Below, one piece after another: positions 8,153-16,284 of a stretch of 55,087 nucleotides of DNA. This DNA comes from Emcibacter sp. (GTDB taxonomy: Bacteria; Pseudomonadota; Alphaproteobacteria; Sphingomonadales; Emcibacteraceae), in NCBI GenBank assembly GCA_021774875.1, contig JAJFIP010000214.1, forward strand, positions 1-55,087. Reading direction: 5' to 3'. The translations under genes were made by a program, and so were the position numbers. Below the pieces are notes generated by a model, which saw only the letters and a program-made list of their open reading frames with translations, did no database searches and was not told the DNA's origin. Positions within the stretch are counted from its first letter, which is position 1. The number at the start of each line of letters is the position of its first letter.

Positions 8153-9360
8153 CCGGAAAGACCCCTAAATATTTGTCTTATGGTCGGCAGTTTCTGGACG
8201 AAGATGATATTCAGGCCGTGACAGATGTCTTGCGCGGCGACTGGCTGACCACGGGGCCCACGGTTCAGCTATTCGAACATAAATTACAGCAATTCGTGAA
8301 ATCCGATTATGTTCTGTCTTGTTCCAGCGGAACAGCAGCTCTTCATATGGCATATATGGCAGTGGGACTGAAAGCGGGGGACAGGGTGATTGTGCCTGCT
8401 ATAAGTTTTGTTGCTACTGCTAATGCCGTAGAATATTGCGGGGCAGATATTCTGTTCAGCGATGTTGATCCGGAAACTGGCCTGATGCGGGCGCAGGATG
8501 TCCAAAAGCTGATCGATGACCTCTCACCGGATGAGCTGGATTCAGTCGTGGCTATATCGCCAGTTAATCTCATGGGTGAAGTGGCGGAAATTGAGGCGAT
8601 CAGTAACATTGCCAAACAATATGGCTGGAAGCTGATTGTCGACAGTTGCCATGCGCTCGGCACATCTTACCCGGATAGTCACGGGCATATGAGAACAGTA
8701 GGCGACTGCCATTTTGCTCATATGGAAATATTTTCTTTTCATCCGGTCAAGACCATTGCCATGGGAGAAGGCGGGGCCATAACCACCAATGATAACGCCC
8801 TGTTTGAAAAGCTTTGTCTGTTGCGAAGTCATGGGGTGGAAAGAGATTCAGATAAATGGGAGGGGACGTTCGAGCAAAAGCCGCCCTGGTATTATGAAAT
8901 GCAGATTTTGGGGTATAATTACCGCCAAAGTGATATTCATTGTGCCCTTGGGATCAGCCAGTTGCATAAGCTACCCTCATTCATGAAAAAACGACGGCAA
9001 CTGGTTGAAAAATATAATCAATTACTGACGGGACTTTCCCCTCATGTCAAACCAGTGGCGTCAGCGGCCAATGGGTCTGTCACCCGGCATCTTTATGTGA
9101 TTCTGATTGATTTTGAGGCACTTGGCATCACGCGGATAAATTTTGTAGCAGCCCTGTCTGATCGCAATGTAGGTAGTCAGGTTCATTATATTCCCATTAA
9201 CGCGCAACCCTATTATAGGGAAAAATACGGCAGATTGACGCTGATCGGCGCGGAACAATATTACGAGCGGATTTTATCGCTGCCATTACATGTTTCAATG
9301 TCCGATAATGACGTGACCTATGTGGTTGAGCAGATTTCAGATATTGTGAGAGGTCTGTAA
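8149..9360 (+). CDS. pseC: UDP-4-amino-4,6-dideoxy-N-acetyl-altrosamine transaminase, PseC-like
   Basis: A 403-residue DegT/DnrJ/EryC1/StrS aminotransferase. SCSSGTAALHMAYMAVG binds the cofactor phosphate, VDSCHALGTSY carries the ring-stacking acid region, and the PLP lysine lies in FSFHPVKTIAMGEGG. Directly after pseB, this is the PseC position: amination of the 4-keto sugar made by PseB. It starts in a 4-bp overlap with pseB. The next gene starts 5 bp after its stop. Some StrS enzymes act on other 4-keto sugars, but the PseB coupling makes PseC the best call. Confidence 0.92.
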   Translation: MTGKTPKYLSYGRQFLDEDDIQAVTDVLRGDWLTTGPTVQLFEHKLQQFVKSDYVLSCSSGTAALHMAYMAVGLKAGDRVIVPAISFVATANAVEYCGADILFSDVDPETGLMRAQDVQKLIDDLSPDELDSVVAISPVNLMGEVAEIEAISNIAKQYGWKLIVDSCHALGTSYPDSHGHMRTVGDCHFAHMEIFSFHPVKTIAMGEGGAITTNDNALFEKLCLLRSHGVERDSDKWEGTFEQKPPWYYEMQILGYNYRQSDIHCALGISQLHKLPSFMKKRRQLVEKYNQLLTGLSPHVKPVASAANGSVTRHLYVILIDFEALGITRINFVAALSDRNVGSQVHYIPINAQPYYREKYGRLTLIGAEQYYERILSLPLHVSMSDNDVTYVVEQISDIVRGL

Positions 9361-9365
9361 GTTCC

Positions 9366-10127
9366 ATGACCGACAAGCCCCGCATCGTCGCCACCATAGA
9401 GGCCCGGATGACATCAAGCCGTCTGCCCGGCAAGGTGATGATGGAATGTCTGGGCAAAAGCATGTTGGCCCATATGGTCGAGCGGGTGAAACGTGCGAAT
9501 ATACTGGATGATATTATCATAGCGACAACCATCAATGATACGGATCAGGCAATTGCAGATGAAGCCAGCAGGCTACAGGTGAAATGCTACCGGGGCAGTG
9601 AAGATAATGTCATGAGCCGGGTGCTGGAAGCTGCGCAGCATTTTAGTGGGGATATTATTGTGGAACTTACCGGCGATTGTCCGTTGCTGGACCCGGCGTT
9701 GATAGATCATGCGGTGGATCACTATTTTTCCAGCGGTGTGGATTATCTTTCCAATCTGGAGATTAACGAATTTGAACAGGGACTTGCTCATCCTCTGGGT
9801 TTTGCGGTTCAGGTATTCAGCACTGCTGTTCTGGCCGATGCTTTCGGGCGTACTGATGATCCCCTTGATCATGAACATGTCAGCCGCCCCCTGTATCAAA
9901 CGCCGGAACGTTATTCCGTGAAATATCTGCCTACGCCAGAAGCCCAGCGCGGTCCTAATATGTCGGTAACACTTGATACGAATCAGGATTTTCAGGTTAT
10001 CTGTGCAGTGCTAAGGGCATTAAGCCCGGAAAAACCAGATTTTACCATAGAAGAAGTGGTGAGTTATCTTGCCACGCACCCTGATGTTCGCCGGATAAAT
10101 CAGGATATAGACCGGGTAAAGGTATAG
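9366..10127 (+). CDS. SpsF/PseF-like cytidylyltransferase (second copy)
   Basis: A 253-residue paralogue of the gene at 5633. The nucleotide-binding motif EARMTSSRLPGKVM and the metal-site segment VELTGDCPLLDPALIDH are intact. Its place directly behind pseB-pseC is where a CMP-pseudaminate synthetase (PseF) would be expected, but it belongs to the SpsF-like subgroup rather than to the usual PseF/NeuA type. Two such enzymes in one cluster may activate two sugars, or one sugar and its precursor. The substrate is not decidable from sequence. Confidence 0.75.
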   Translation: MTDKPRIVATIEARMTSSRLPGKVMMECLGKSMLAHMVERVKRANILDDIIIATTINDTDQAIADEASRLQVKCYRGSEDNVMSRVLEAAQHFSGDIIVELTGDCPLLDPALIDHAVDHYFSSGVDYLSNLEINEFEQGLAHPLGFAVQVFSTAVLADAFGRTDDPLDHEHVSRPLYQTPERYSVKYLPTPEAQRGPNMSVTLDTNQDFQVICAVLRALSPEKPDFTIEEVVSYLATHPDVRRINQDIDRVKV

Positions 10128-10132
10128 ATGTG

Positions 10133-11077
10133 ATGGCTAGCCCAAAGACAAAATTTTCCTCACTTGTCATTGGTTGCGGCGCGATCGCCGGGGGCTATGA
10201 TATGGAAGATATATCGGGGCCAAATATTCTGACCCATGCCAAGGCCTTTAATACCCATGACGGATTTGATCTGGTAGGCTGCCTGGATATAGACCCGGAA
10301 ATTGCCAGAAATTTCGCTGATGTCTGGAATGTGGACAGGGCCTATGACAGTCTTGATGATGCTCTGAATGACCGTGATTATGATATAATTTCTATCTGTT
10401 CCTCGACCCATGCCCATGAATATTATCTTCGGGAGTTGCAAAAATATGATGTGAGGCTTGTTTTCTGTGAAAAGCCCATCACTGATAATATAGACACAGC
10501 CCGGGAAATGGCCGCACATTATGCGGATAATATGGTGGTGAATTATCTGCGGCGTTTTGATCCCCATATCCGGCAGTTGGCGACAGAAATTAATCGGGAA
10601 ACTTACGGTAAATTTTTATCTGGAAAAGCATTATATAACAAAGGGTTATATAATAATGGCTCCCATATGATAAACCTGCTGCATATGCTGGTTGGCCCAG
10701 TGAAGGTAACGGCGGCAGACAAAATCATTGATGATTACTGGCCCGATGATCCCACCATATCCGCTCGCCTCATATCTGGTGGCAATGGGCAGATTGACAT
10801 GATTGGATCAGATGTCAGGGACGGCATGATATTCGATTTGGAACTAATCTGTGACAAGGCCCGCATCCGCCTGAGTGATTTTAGCCAGACACTGACCATT
10901 AGCCCAAATGGAGAAACTGAAAAGAAAATCAAGACTGATCTGAACCGGGGTATGCTGGCTGCTGTATCAAATATATATGATCACCTGACTCAGGGTGGCC
11001 AGTTATATTCAACGGCGGATAATGCACTTCAGGCATTGGAAACCTGTAGTGAAATCAGGAAAAAGGTGGGCTTATGA
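10133..11077 (+). CDS. Gfo/Idh/MocA-family oxidoreductase
   Basis: A protein of about 314 residues with an N-terminal Rossmann motif SLVIGCGAIAGGYD and the family hallmark FCEKPITDN, where the lysine is catalytic. A beta-sheet C-terminal domain follows. Such enzymes oxidise or reduce sugar nucleotides or sugars with NAD(P). The position between an SpsF-like gene and a GT-B-like gene points to surface-sugar modification. ATG 10133 is chosen; GTG 10130 is directly before it. The end overlaps the next start by ATGA. Confidence 0.88.
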   Translation: MASPKTKFSSLVIGCGAIAGGYDMEDISGPNILTHAKAFNTHDGFDLVGCLDIDPEIARNFADVWNVDRAYDSLDDALNDRDYDIISICSSTHAHEYYLRELQKYDVRLVFCEKPITDNIDTAREMAAHYADNMVVNYLRRFDPHIRQLATEINRETYGKFLSGKALYNKGLYNNGSHMINLLHMLVGPVKVTAADKIIDDYWPDDPTISARLISGGNGQIDMIGSDVRDGMIFDLELICDKARIRLSDFSQTLTISPNGETEKKIKTDLNRGMLAAVSNIYDHLTQGGQLYSTADNALQALETCSEIRKKVGL

Positions 11078-12063
11078 GCTGCAATATCCTGTTCATCAGC
11101 CGTGACCCCGGCGGCACCAACCAACTTGTCGGTCTGCGCGATGTTTTACTGGGGCAGGATGGAGAGGATAGAGCAGCCCTGTTTGCCCAGCTTGGATTAT
11201 CCAGCGGACCCGATATTACTTTGCTTGCCAAGGATTATGCCAAAGTGATCTGGCAGCAAAATGGGGTTGTCTATGAAGACTGGCCTAATATTGAATCCGA
11301 ACAGGAAATTATCGATTATTTGACTGATCTCGCCCCTGATCTGATCGTGACCAGCACTTGCCATGTGGATGATCGGACGGAGCAGACGGTTTGGCGTGTG
11401 GCAAGGCAGCTTGGGATAAGAACAACGGCTTTTCTGGATTGTGGACTCAATATCAGCCTGCGCTTCACCGATGATCTGGGGCAGACGGTACTACCGGACA
11501 GGGTGTACATGATTGATAAAAAGGCAACTGGCACATTGCTGTCTCTGGGGCTTCCGGCACAGGATATGTTTATTTCAGGTGACTTATATCTGACATATGC
11601 CAAGGCTAAAGGGATTGCGAAAGGCAAGCTTCGGCATGAGTGGGGGGTAATGGATGAGGAATATTTGATAGTGTTTGCCTCAGATTATATCAGTGAGATG
11701 CAGGCCATGGGGGTCAGCTTTGAGATCACGGAATTTGATTGTCTCAACTGCTTGCTGGATTTAATGAAATCCGGGGAAATATCAAAATATCTGGAGGGCA
11801 TCACCGGGCCTTATCGACTGATCATCCGCCCCCATCCAAAAGATACCGCAGGTAAATATGACAATTACCCGGATAAGAGCCATGAAAATCTTGAGATCCT
11901 GATCAGTAATAGCGGCTCGGGTGCGGATGCAATACTGTCGGCTGATATGGTGGCTGGTCTTGGCTCATCCCTTATGGGAGAGGCCAAAGTATTAGGGGTG
12001 GGTGTGCTGGAGCTGGGTTCGATTGTTACGGACGGTAAAGATCACAAAAAAACTGTTTCATAA
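11074..12063 (+). CDS. Putative GT-B-like protein of the flagellar sugar operon
   Basis: A 329-residue protein that I do not assign to a named family. Its N-terminal half has a Rossmann-like start (NILFISRDPGGTNQLVGL) and a DLIVTSTCHVDD strand. The C-terminal half has LIIRPHPKD and a late ADMVAGLGSSLMGEAKVLG segment. RPHP followed by a G-S-S loop is seen in GT-B folds such as CDP-glycerol transferases and UDP-GlcNAc 2-epimerase-like proteins. It is translationally coupled to the Gfo/Idh gene, so a sugar-transfer or epimerase/hydrolase role is likely. Its last 38 bp overlap the convergent acetyltransferase gene, so the C-terminus may be shortened. Confidence 0.6.
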   Translation: MSCNILFISRDPGGTNQLVGLRDVLLGQDGEDRAALFAQLGLSSGPDITLLAKDYAKVIWQQNGVVYEDWPNIESEQEIIDYLTDLAPDLIVTSTCHVDDRTEQTVWRVARQLGIRTTAFLDCGLNISLRFTDDLGQTVLPDRVYMIDKKATGTLLSLGLPAQDMFISGDLYLTYAKAKGIAKGKLRHEWGVMDEEYLIVFASDYISEMQAMGVSFEITEFDCLNCLLDLMKSGEISKYLEGITGPYRLIIRPHPKDTAGKYDNYPDKSHENLEILISNSGSGADAILSADMVAGLGSSLMGEAKVLGVGVLELGSIVTDGKDHKKTVS

Positions 12064-12709
12064 CCTCGGTTTTGTTTTCTCCGGTCTTTTCCTTTAGCAG
12101 GTCACTAAGGGATTCAGTGCAGATATTGCCGCCCCGCTTTTCCTGTAGGTCATAAAATCTTGTCGATGTGATAGCATAGTTGGCAATATCATATTTCTCG
12201 CCATTTCGTATGCCGTAATTTTCAGAATATCCTTCCAACTGATAGCCAATCAGTTCCAGACTATTCATCCATTGCCACAGATCCGTATGTTGACCGCCGT
12301 AAACCCGGGCAAGATTTAATCGGTCAAAGGCATGTTTGGTCAACAGAGCCACAGATTCCAGGGCTGCCCCTTTGATGCTCCGGTCACCAAAGACAATACT
12401 CAATGCTGCCGAGCGTAAGGTGAGATTGATAAATTTCAGGGCAACCACACCAATATGCCTGGATGTTTTTTTGTCTATAACCACCAGCAGTAAAGATGTG
12501 GGATCGGCCATTTCCCCGGCGACAATTTCGACCTGCTGTTCCCGGTTTACCGGAAAGACGCCATGAACCAGATATTGTGTAGTGACCGGATCATTGAACC
12601 AGCTATGCCACGGACCCTGCATAACATCTTTTTCAATGACAGGCTGACGTAGGGCGACTATCTCACCCTCCAGAAAAATGTCGTCATCTTGTGGATTATG
12701 ATCTGCCAT
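12026..12709 (-). CDS. GNAT acetyltransferase, PseH-like
   Basis: A 227-residue RimJ/RimL-type GNAT protein. The core runs from VALRQPVIEKDV through LLLVVIDKKTSRHIGVVAL to LTKHAFDRLNLARVYGGQHTD, the strand-helix pattern of the acetyl-CoA fold. It lies 58 bp behind two tandem flagellin genes on the same strand and converges on the pseB-pseC operon. PseH N-acetylates the 4-amino sugar made by PseC and belongs to this superfamily, so the role is a reasonable inference. The 3' end overlaps the convergent gene by 38 bp. A role in acetylating another sugar or protein cannot be excluded. Confidence 0.68.
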   Translation of the reverse strand: MADHNPQDDDIFLEGEIVALRQPVIEKDVMQGPWHSWFNDPVTTQYLVHGVFPVNREQQVEIVAGEMADPTSLLLVVIDKKTSRHIGVVALKFINLTLRSAALSIVFGDRSIKGAALESVALLTKHAFDRLNLARVYGGQHTDLWQWMNSLELIGYQLEGYSENYGIRNGEKYDIANYAITSTRFYDLQEKRGGNICTESLSDLLKEKTGENKTEVMKQFFCDLYRP

Positions 12710-12767
12710 GATATTTCCGCTCTTATGTTGCCAGACAGGGTATCATAGACATCAAAAAAGAAAAGGC

Positions 12768-13598
12768 CTAGTTTCCAAAGATACTTAAGATCGATTGCGG
12801 GGCCTGATTGGCAATGGACAGGGCCTGTATGCCAAGCTGCTGTTTGACCTGAAGTGCCTGCAGGTTGGCACTTTCCTTGGCCATATTGGCATCCACCAGA
12901 TTACCAATCCCTACCTCGATGGTATCGGAGATCAAATCGGCAAAAACGCGCTGGGATTCAAGGGCTTTACCACCTGATCCTAATTTGGTCAGAACCGCAT
13001 TCACATTGGCAAGGGTCGTATCCACATCTGTTAAAGCTGCCACCGCCAGAGTTTCGGTTGCAATAGTCTGCGCCGCCGTGATCAGGACATTACCGCCACC
13101 CAAGGTCAAATTCTGATGGGCGATAGTAATGGTCTGGGTTGCACTGGGGTTTGTGATAGCCACAATAGCATTGGTGCCACCGTCGATAATATTGGTGCCA
13201 TTGAATTCTGAGTTGGCCACTATGATGGTGATTTGGTCGCGCAGGGCGGTAAAATCTTCATTCAATGCGGTCCGGCTGGTGGCATCAAGTCCGGCATCCG
13301 CTGCGGCAACAACCTTTTCTTTCATTTCAATGAGAAGATCTGAGATAGCACCCGCGGCTGCCAGAGCAACGTCGGTAGTACTGATAGACCGGTCCAGACT
13401 CTGTTTAACGGCACTATAGCCCTTCAGGTCGGCCCGCAGTTTCTGGGCGATGGAAAAAATGGCAGCATTATCTTTGGCAGTGGCAACCTTCAGGCCGGTA
13501 TTGATGGCAGTTTGCGATTTTTCCAACTGATTTGTTGTTAAATTCAGGTTGAACAGAGCCGATAATGCAATCGAATTGGTATTTACAGAAAAAGCCAT
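12768..13598 (-). CDS. Flagellin (second copy)
   Basis: A 276-residue flagellin with intact N-terminal (MAFSVNTNSIALSALFNLN) and C-terminal (LGIQALSIANQAPQSILSIFGN) coiled-coil regions and a short Thr/Ala-rich middle. It is very similar to the next copy upstream, so the two are a tandem duplication. The start has an AGGAT ribosome site. I see no sigma-54 promoter in the 140-bp gap to the upstream flagellin, so it may depend on read-through or on an unrecognised promoter. The gap contains a strong hairpin instead. Confidence 0.96.
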   Translation of the reverse strand: MAFSVNTNSIALSALFNLNLTTNQLEKSQTAINTGLKVATAKDNAAIFSIAQKLRADLKGYSAVKQSLDRSISTTDVALAAAGAISDLLIEMKEKVVAAADAGLDATSRTALNEDFTALRDQITIIVANSEFNGTNIIDGGTNAIVAITNPSATQTITIAHQNLTLGGGNVLITAAQTIATETLAVAALTDVDTTLANVNAVLTKLGSGGKALESQRVFADLISDTIEVGIGNLVDANMAKESANLQALQVKQQLGIQALSIANQAPQSILSIFGN

Positions 13599-13656
13599 TT
13601 TTTTATCCTATCTAAGAAATTCTTGCTTTAAATATTCTCACCTGAGTGATTTTACT

Positions 13657-13691
13657 GGAGGGTCTCCGGCAGCTTTTTTCCAGAACCCTCC
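13657..13691 (-). promoter_or_regulatory. Strong hairpin between the tandem flagellins
   Basis: On the minus strand GGAGGGT-TCTGG pairs with CCGGA-ACCCTCC, giving 12 bp with one bulged G and a loop of about 10 bases. No T run follows on either strand, so it is not a standard terminator. It may be an mRNA-processing or leader element of the second flagellin. Confidence 0.5.
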
Positions 13692-13738
13692 GACTTACAT
13701 GTTACTTTCAGAATGCACTCAATCTATTTTCCGTGTCT

Positions 13739-14569
13739 CTAATTTCCGAAGAGGCTGAGGATAGACTGGGGTGCCTGATTGGCAATGGACAGTGCCTGTA
13801 TGCCAAGTTGCTGCTTGACCTGCAATGATTGCAGATTGGCACTTTCCTTGGCCATATTGGCATCCACCAGATTCCCGATCCCGACCTCGATGGTATCGGA
13901 TATTTTATCGGCAAATATACGCTGGGATTCCAGTGATTTACCACCAGCACCGAATTTGGTCAGAACTGCATTGACGGTGGCCAGAGTGGTATCAATCTGG
14001 GTAAGTGCTGTCGCAGCCAGTGTCTGAGTGGTAATTGTCTGTGCTGCTGTAATAAGAATTACGCCACCACCCAAGGATAAATTCTGATGGGCGATGGTGA
14101 TGGTCTGGGTTGCATTGGGATTAGTGATCGCCACAATCGCATCCGCACCACCATCAATCAGATTGGTACCGTTGAATTCAGCATTGGCGACAATAACTGT
14201 GATTTGATCACGCAGAGCCTGAAAATCTTCATTCAATGCGGATCGGCTTGTGGCATCAAGACCGGCATCTGCGGCCGCAACTGATTTTTCTTTCATTTCT
14301 ATAAGTAGGTCAGAAATGGCACCTGCAGCAGCAAGGGCGATGTCGGTGGTACTGATGGACCGGTCCAGACTTTGCTTGACTGCACTATAACCTCTTAAAT
14401 CAGCCCGCAGTTTTTGCGCGATTGAGAATATCGCCGCATTGTCTTTTGCCGATGAAATCTTCAAACCGGTATTAATAAGAGTCTGGGTCTGTTCCAAATC
14501 CCTGGTCGTAATATTCAAATTTAGCAGGGCCGATAGGGCACTGGCATTTGTATTAACTGAGAAAGCCAT
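13739..14569 (-). CDS. Flagellin (third copy)
   Basis: A 276-residue flagellin starting MAFSVNTNASALSALLNLN and ending ANQAPQSILSLFGN, with the same compact layout as its downstream neighbour. The ATG at 14569 has a perfect GGAAGGAGAG ribosome site and gives the canonical N-terminus; the 16-residue upstream extension in frame is rejected. A sigma-54 promoter at 14642-14657 predicts a leader of about 60 bases containing a hairpin. It is probably the main, temporally controlled filament protein, followed by a second copy and a PseH-like gene. Confidence 0.96.
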   Translation of the reverse strand: MAFSVNTNASALSALLNLNITTRDLEQTQTLINTGLKISSAKDNAAIFSIAQKLRADLRGYSAVKQSLDRSISTTDIALAAAGAISDLLIEMKEKSVAAADAGLDATSRSALNEDFQALRDQITVIVANAEFNGTNLIDGGADAIVAITNPNATQTITIAHQNLSLGGGVILITAAQTITTQTLAATALTQIDTTLATVNAVLTKFGAGGKSLESQRIFADKISDTIEVGIGNLVDANMAKESANLQSLQVKQQLGIQALSIANQAPQSILSLFGN

Positions 14570-14607
14570 TCCGCTCTCCTTCCTATTGTTGCATTCTGAA
14601 CATGTTG

Positions 14608-14625
14608 TATTCCACATACGGAATA
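14608..14625 (-). promoter_or_regulatory. Hairpin in the leader of the third flagellin
   Basis: TATTCC and GGAATA form a perfect 6-bp stem around a six-base loop, between the predicted sigma-54 start (about 14631) and the ribosome site. It is a candidate FlbT-responsive leader element by analogy with Caulobacter flagellin mRNA. Confidence 0.45.
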
Positions 14626-14641
14626 TCGCAATTATAAGAAA

Positions 14642-14657
14642 TGCAAGAGGTGTGCCA
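14642..14657 (-). promoter_or_regulatory. Sigma-54 promoter of the third flagellin
   Basis: The minus strand reads TGGCAC-ACCTC-TTGCA, a perfect match to the sigma-54 -24/-12 consensus. Transcription should start about 12 bases downstream. Late flagellar genes of Alphaproteobacteria are commonly driven this way through FlbD, which FliX (21430-21855) controls. The rest of the gap to 14849 shows no gene that I can support. Confidence 0.88.
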
Positions 14658-14849
14658 GTTTATTAACCAAGGTAACATACTGATAAATAATGATAAAATA
14701 GATAGCACAGAAAGTTATCAGCTAGAACGGGTAAAATATGCCATGAGGTGGGCAAAGCCTGCAGTCTATGTAGAGAGTAAAAATAAGGCTCTTTCAGCGA
14801 TTCCCGTATTACGAGTCATCGTGACTAAGCTCAGCCGCGTGATTAATCG

Positions 14850-15554
14850 CTACAACTGAATATAGGCAATATTGGGTTCAAAATAGAATTTTTCGATTTT
14901 TATGTCATTCAGAGAGCCGCCAAAGGCTTCCAGCATGGCCATGGTTTCGCCCGGCCAGTGATCATTATTAATCTCATCAAAAGCCAGAATAGCCCCCTTG
15001 GGCATGCGCGGCAGAAGATGTTCCAGCGCAACCTTGGTTGGCTCATAAAGGTCAAAGTCCAGATACAGCAGACTGACCACCAATTGTTGGTTTTCTTTGA
15101 CAAACTCAGGGATGGTTTTAGTGGCATCGCCTTTGATAAGCTGGATTTTATCATATTGTTGGATGAATCGATTATCATCAAATTCAGCGATACATTCATT
15201 GAGTTCGTCAAGAATATTATCATGGGATGTGAAGGCGCCTTCTGTCAGTTCCGGGTAATCCTGATCACCCTTGTCCTTGTCATGGACAGAGGGAAAACCC
15301 TCGAAGGTGTCAAAACCGAATATGCGGCGGTTAAAAGCTACTGGCTCAAGGGCTGCGGACATTTTTGCCCATGCCATAACGCCGCCACCGTGATGGACGC
15401 CACACTCAATGATTGAGCCTTTAATATTCATGGATTTTTTGAACAACTCATGACGGGCCATAAAACGGGCCATGGATTGACGGCTGATATATTTCTCAAA
15501 ATTTGCCAGCTTAAGAGACATGTCATAAGGATATTTTTCAATCAGTGACGTCAT
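14850..15554 (-). CDS. TylF/MycF-type O-methyltransferase
   Basis: A 234-residue SAM-dependent methyltransferase. GSIIECGVHHGGGVMAWAKM is the SAM loop, FGFDTFEGFP follows, and YLDFDLYEPT with LAFDEINNDHWPGE carries the metal- and substrate-binding acids typical of macrocin-type sugar O-methyltransferases. It is the last gene of the minus-strand sugar operon that starts at 19102. The ATG has a GGAG site 8 bases away. The likely role is methylation of a surface or flagellar sugar. Confidence 0.85.
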   Translation of the reverse strand: MTSLIEKYPYDMSLKLANFEKYISRQSMARFMARHELFKKSMNIKGSIIECGVHHGGGVMAWAKMSAALEPVAFNRRIFGFDTFEGFPSVHDKDKGDQDYPELTEGAFTSHDNILDELNECIAEFDDNRFIQQYDKIQLIKGDATKTIPEFVKENQQLVVSLLYLDFDLYEPTKVALEHLLPRMPKGAILAFDEINNDHWPGETMAMLEAFGGSLNDIKIEKFYFEPNIAYIQL

Positions 15555-15576
15555 AATACACTCCAGTAATAAGTTG

Positions 15577-16284
15577 TTAGGTCGTAAATTTCGCGGTTGT
15601 TACGGTGCCAGCATTTATGATCAGATCACGACTGGCTGGCCCCATATTAAACAGACAATCGATGATGCTGAGATTCCCGATAAATTCCCTGCCCTGTTCA
15701 TAGAGGGGATGAGAAAAATTCTGCCAGCAGTGGCATATGCCTAAATCAGTCATCCTTTTTTCATCCACATAAGTACTACTCCCCTCATTGGACAGGTAAT
15801 GATCTGCACCCATGGCCTGACACATGGCAATCAGCATATCGGTTTTCTGTCCGGCAATAGCATACTCTTCGCTGTAAAAAAGCGGGATGTCAATTTCCAG
15901 CCAATCAAGAAACTGAATGATCAGTGCCATATTCAGTTCGCCGAGATATGTCCAGGGGCGATTTATCAGCTGTTCCAGCGCGGGAAAATAATCTTCAAAG
16001 AAAGGCCGTTTCTGATAAGCGTTTCTTATGCTGCCCAGATGTTTTCGCTTCCAGTGGTCGCCATTGATTTCAGTTTCTGAAATGGATTGGCCAAAACGCC
16101 CACTCTTCAGAACTGGAACGGTGAGGGTCAGGGTCTGATCGCCATTGCGAATAATGTTGCGGCTGTGCCAGCTTTTATTGACAAACTGGCAATGTCCGAC
16201 AAACATGAACTTGTCACTTAAGGCAATTTTATTAAAGAGTTGCAGGCTCGGCAGATATACTGGCTGATGACCGGACAGGATCAT
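15577..16284 (-). CDS. WbqC-like family protein
   Basis: A 235-residue protein starting MILSGHQPVYLPSLQLFNKI, the signature of WbqC-like proteins (H-Q-P-x-Y-x-P). These are found in O-antigen and surface polysaccharide loci beside aminotransferases. Their reaction is not well settled and some are thought to modify amino sugars. The gene starts in a 4-bp ATGA overlap with the PseG-like gene, so the two are coupled. The C-terminal LIINAGTVTTAKFTT is short and unstructured. Confidence 0.85.
   Translation of the reverse strand: MILSGHQPVYLPSLQLFNKIALSDKFMFVGHCQFVNKSWHSRNIIRNGDQTLTLTVPVLKSGRFGQSISETEINGDHWKRKHLGSIRNAYQKRPFFEDYFPALEQLINRPWTYLGELNMALIIQFLDWLEIDIPLFYSEEYAIAGQKTDMLIAMCQAMGADHYLSNEGSSTYVDEKRMTDLGICHCWQNFSHPLYEQGREFIGNLSIIDCLFNMGPASRDLIINAGTVTTAKFTT

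Noticed and set aside
14641-14859. Plus-strand ORF of 72 codons after the flagellins
   Set aside because: Its start lies inside the perfect minus-strand sigma-54 promoter, there is no ribosome site, and the protein resembles nothing I know.
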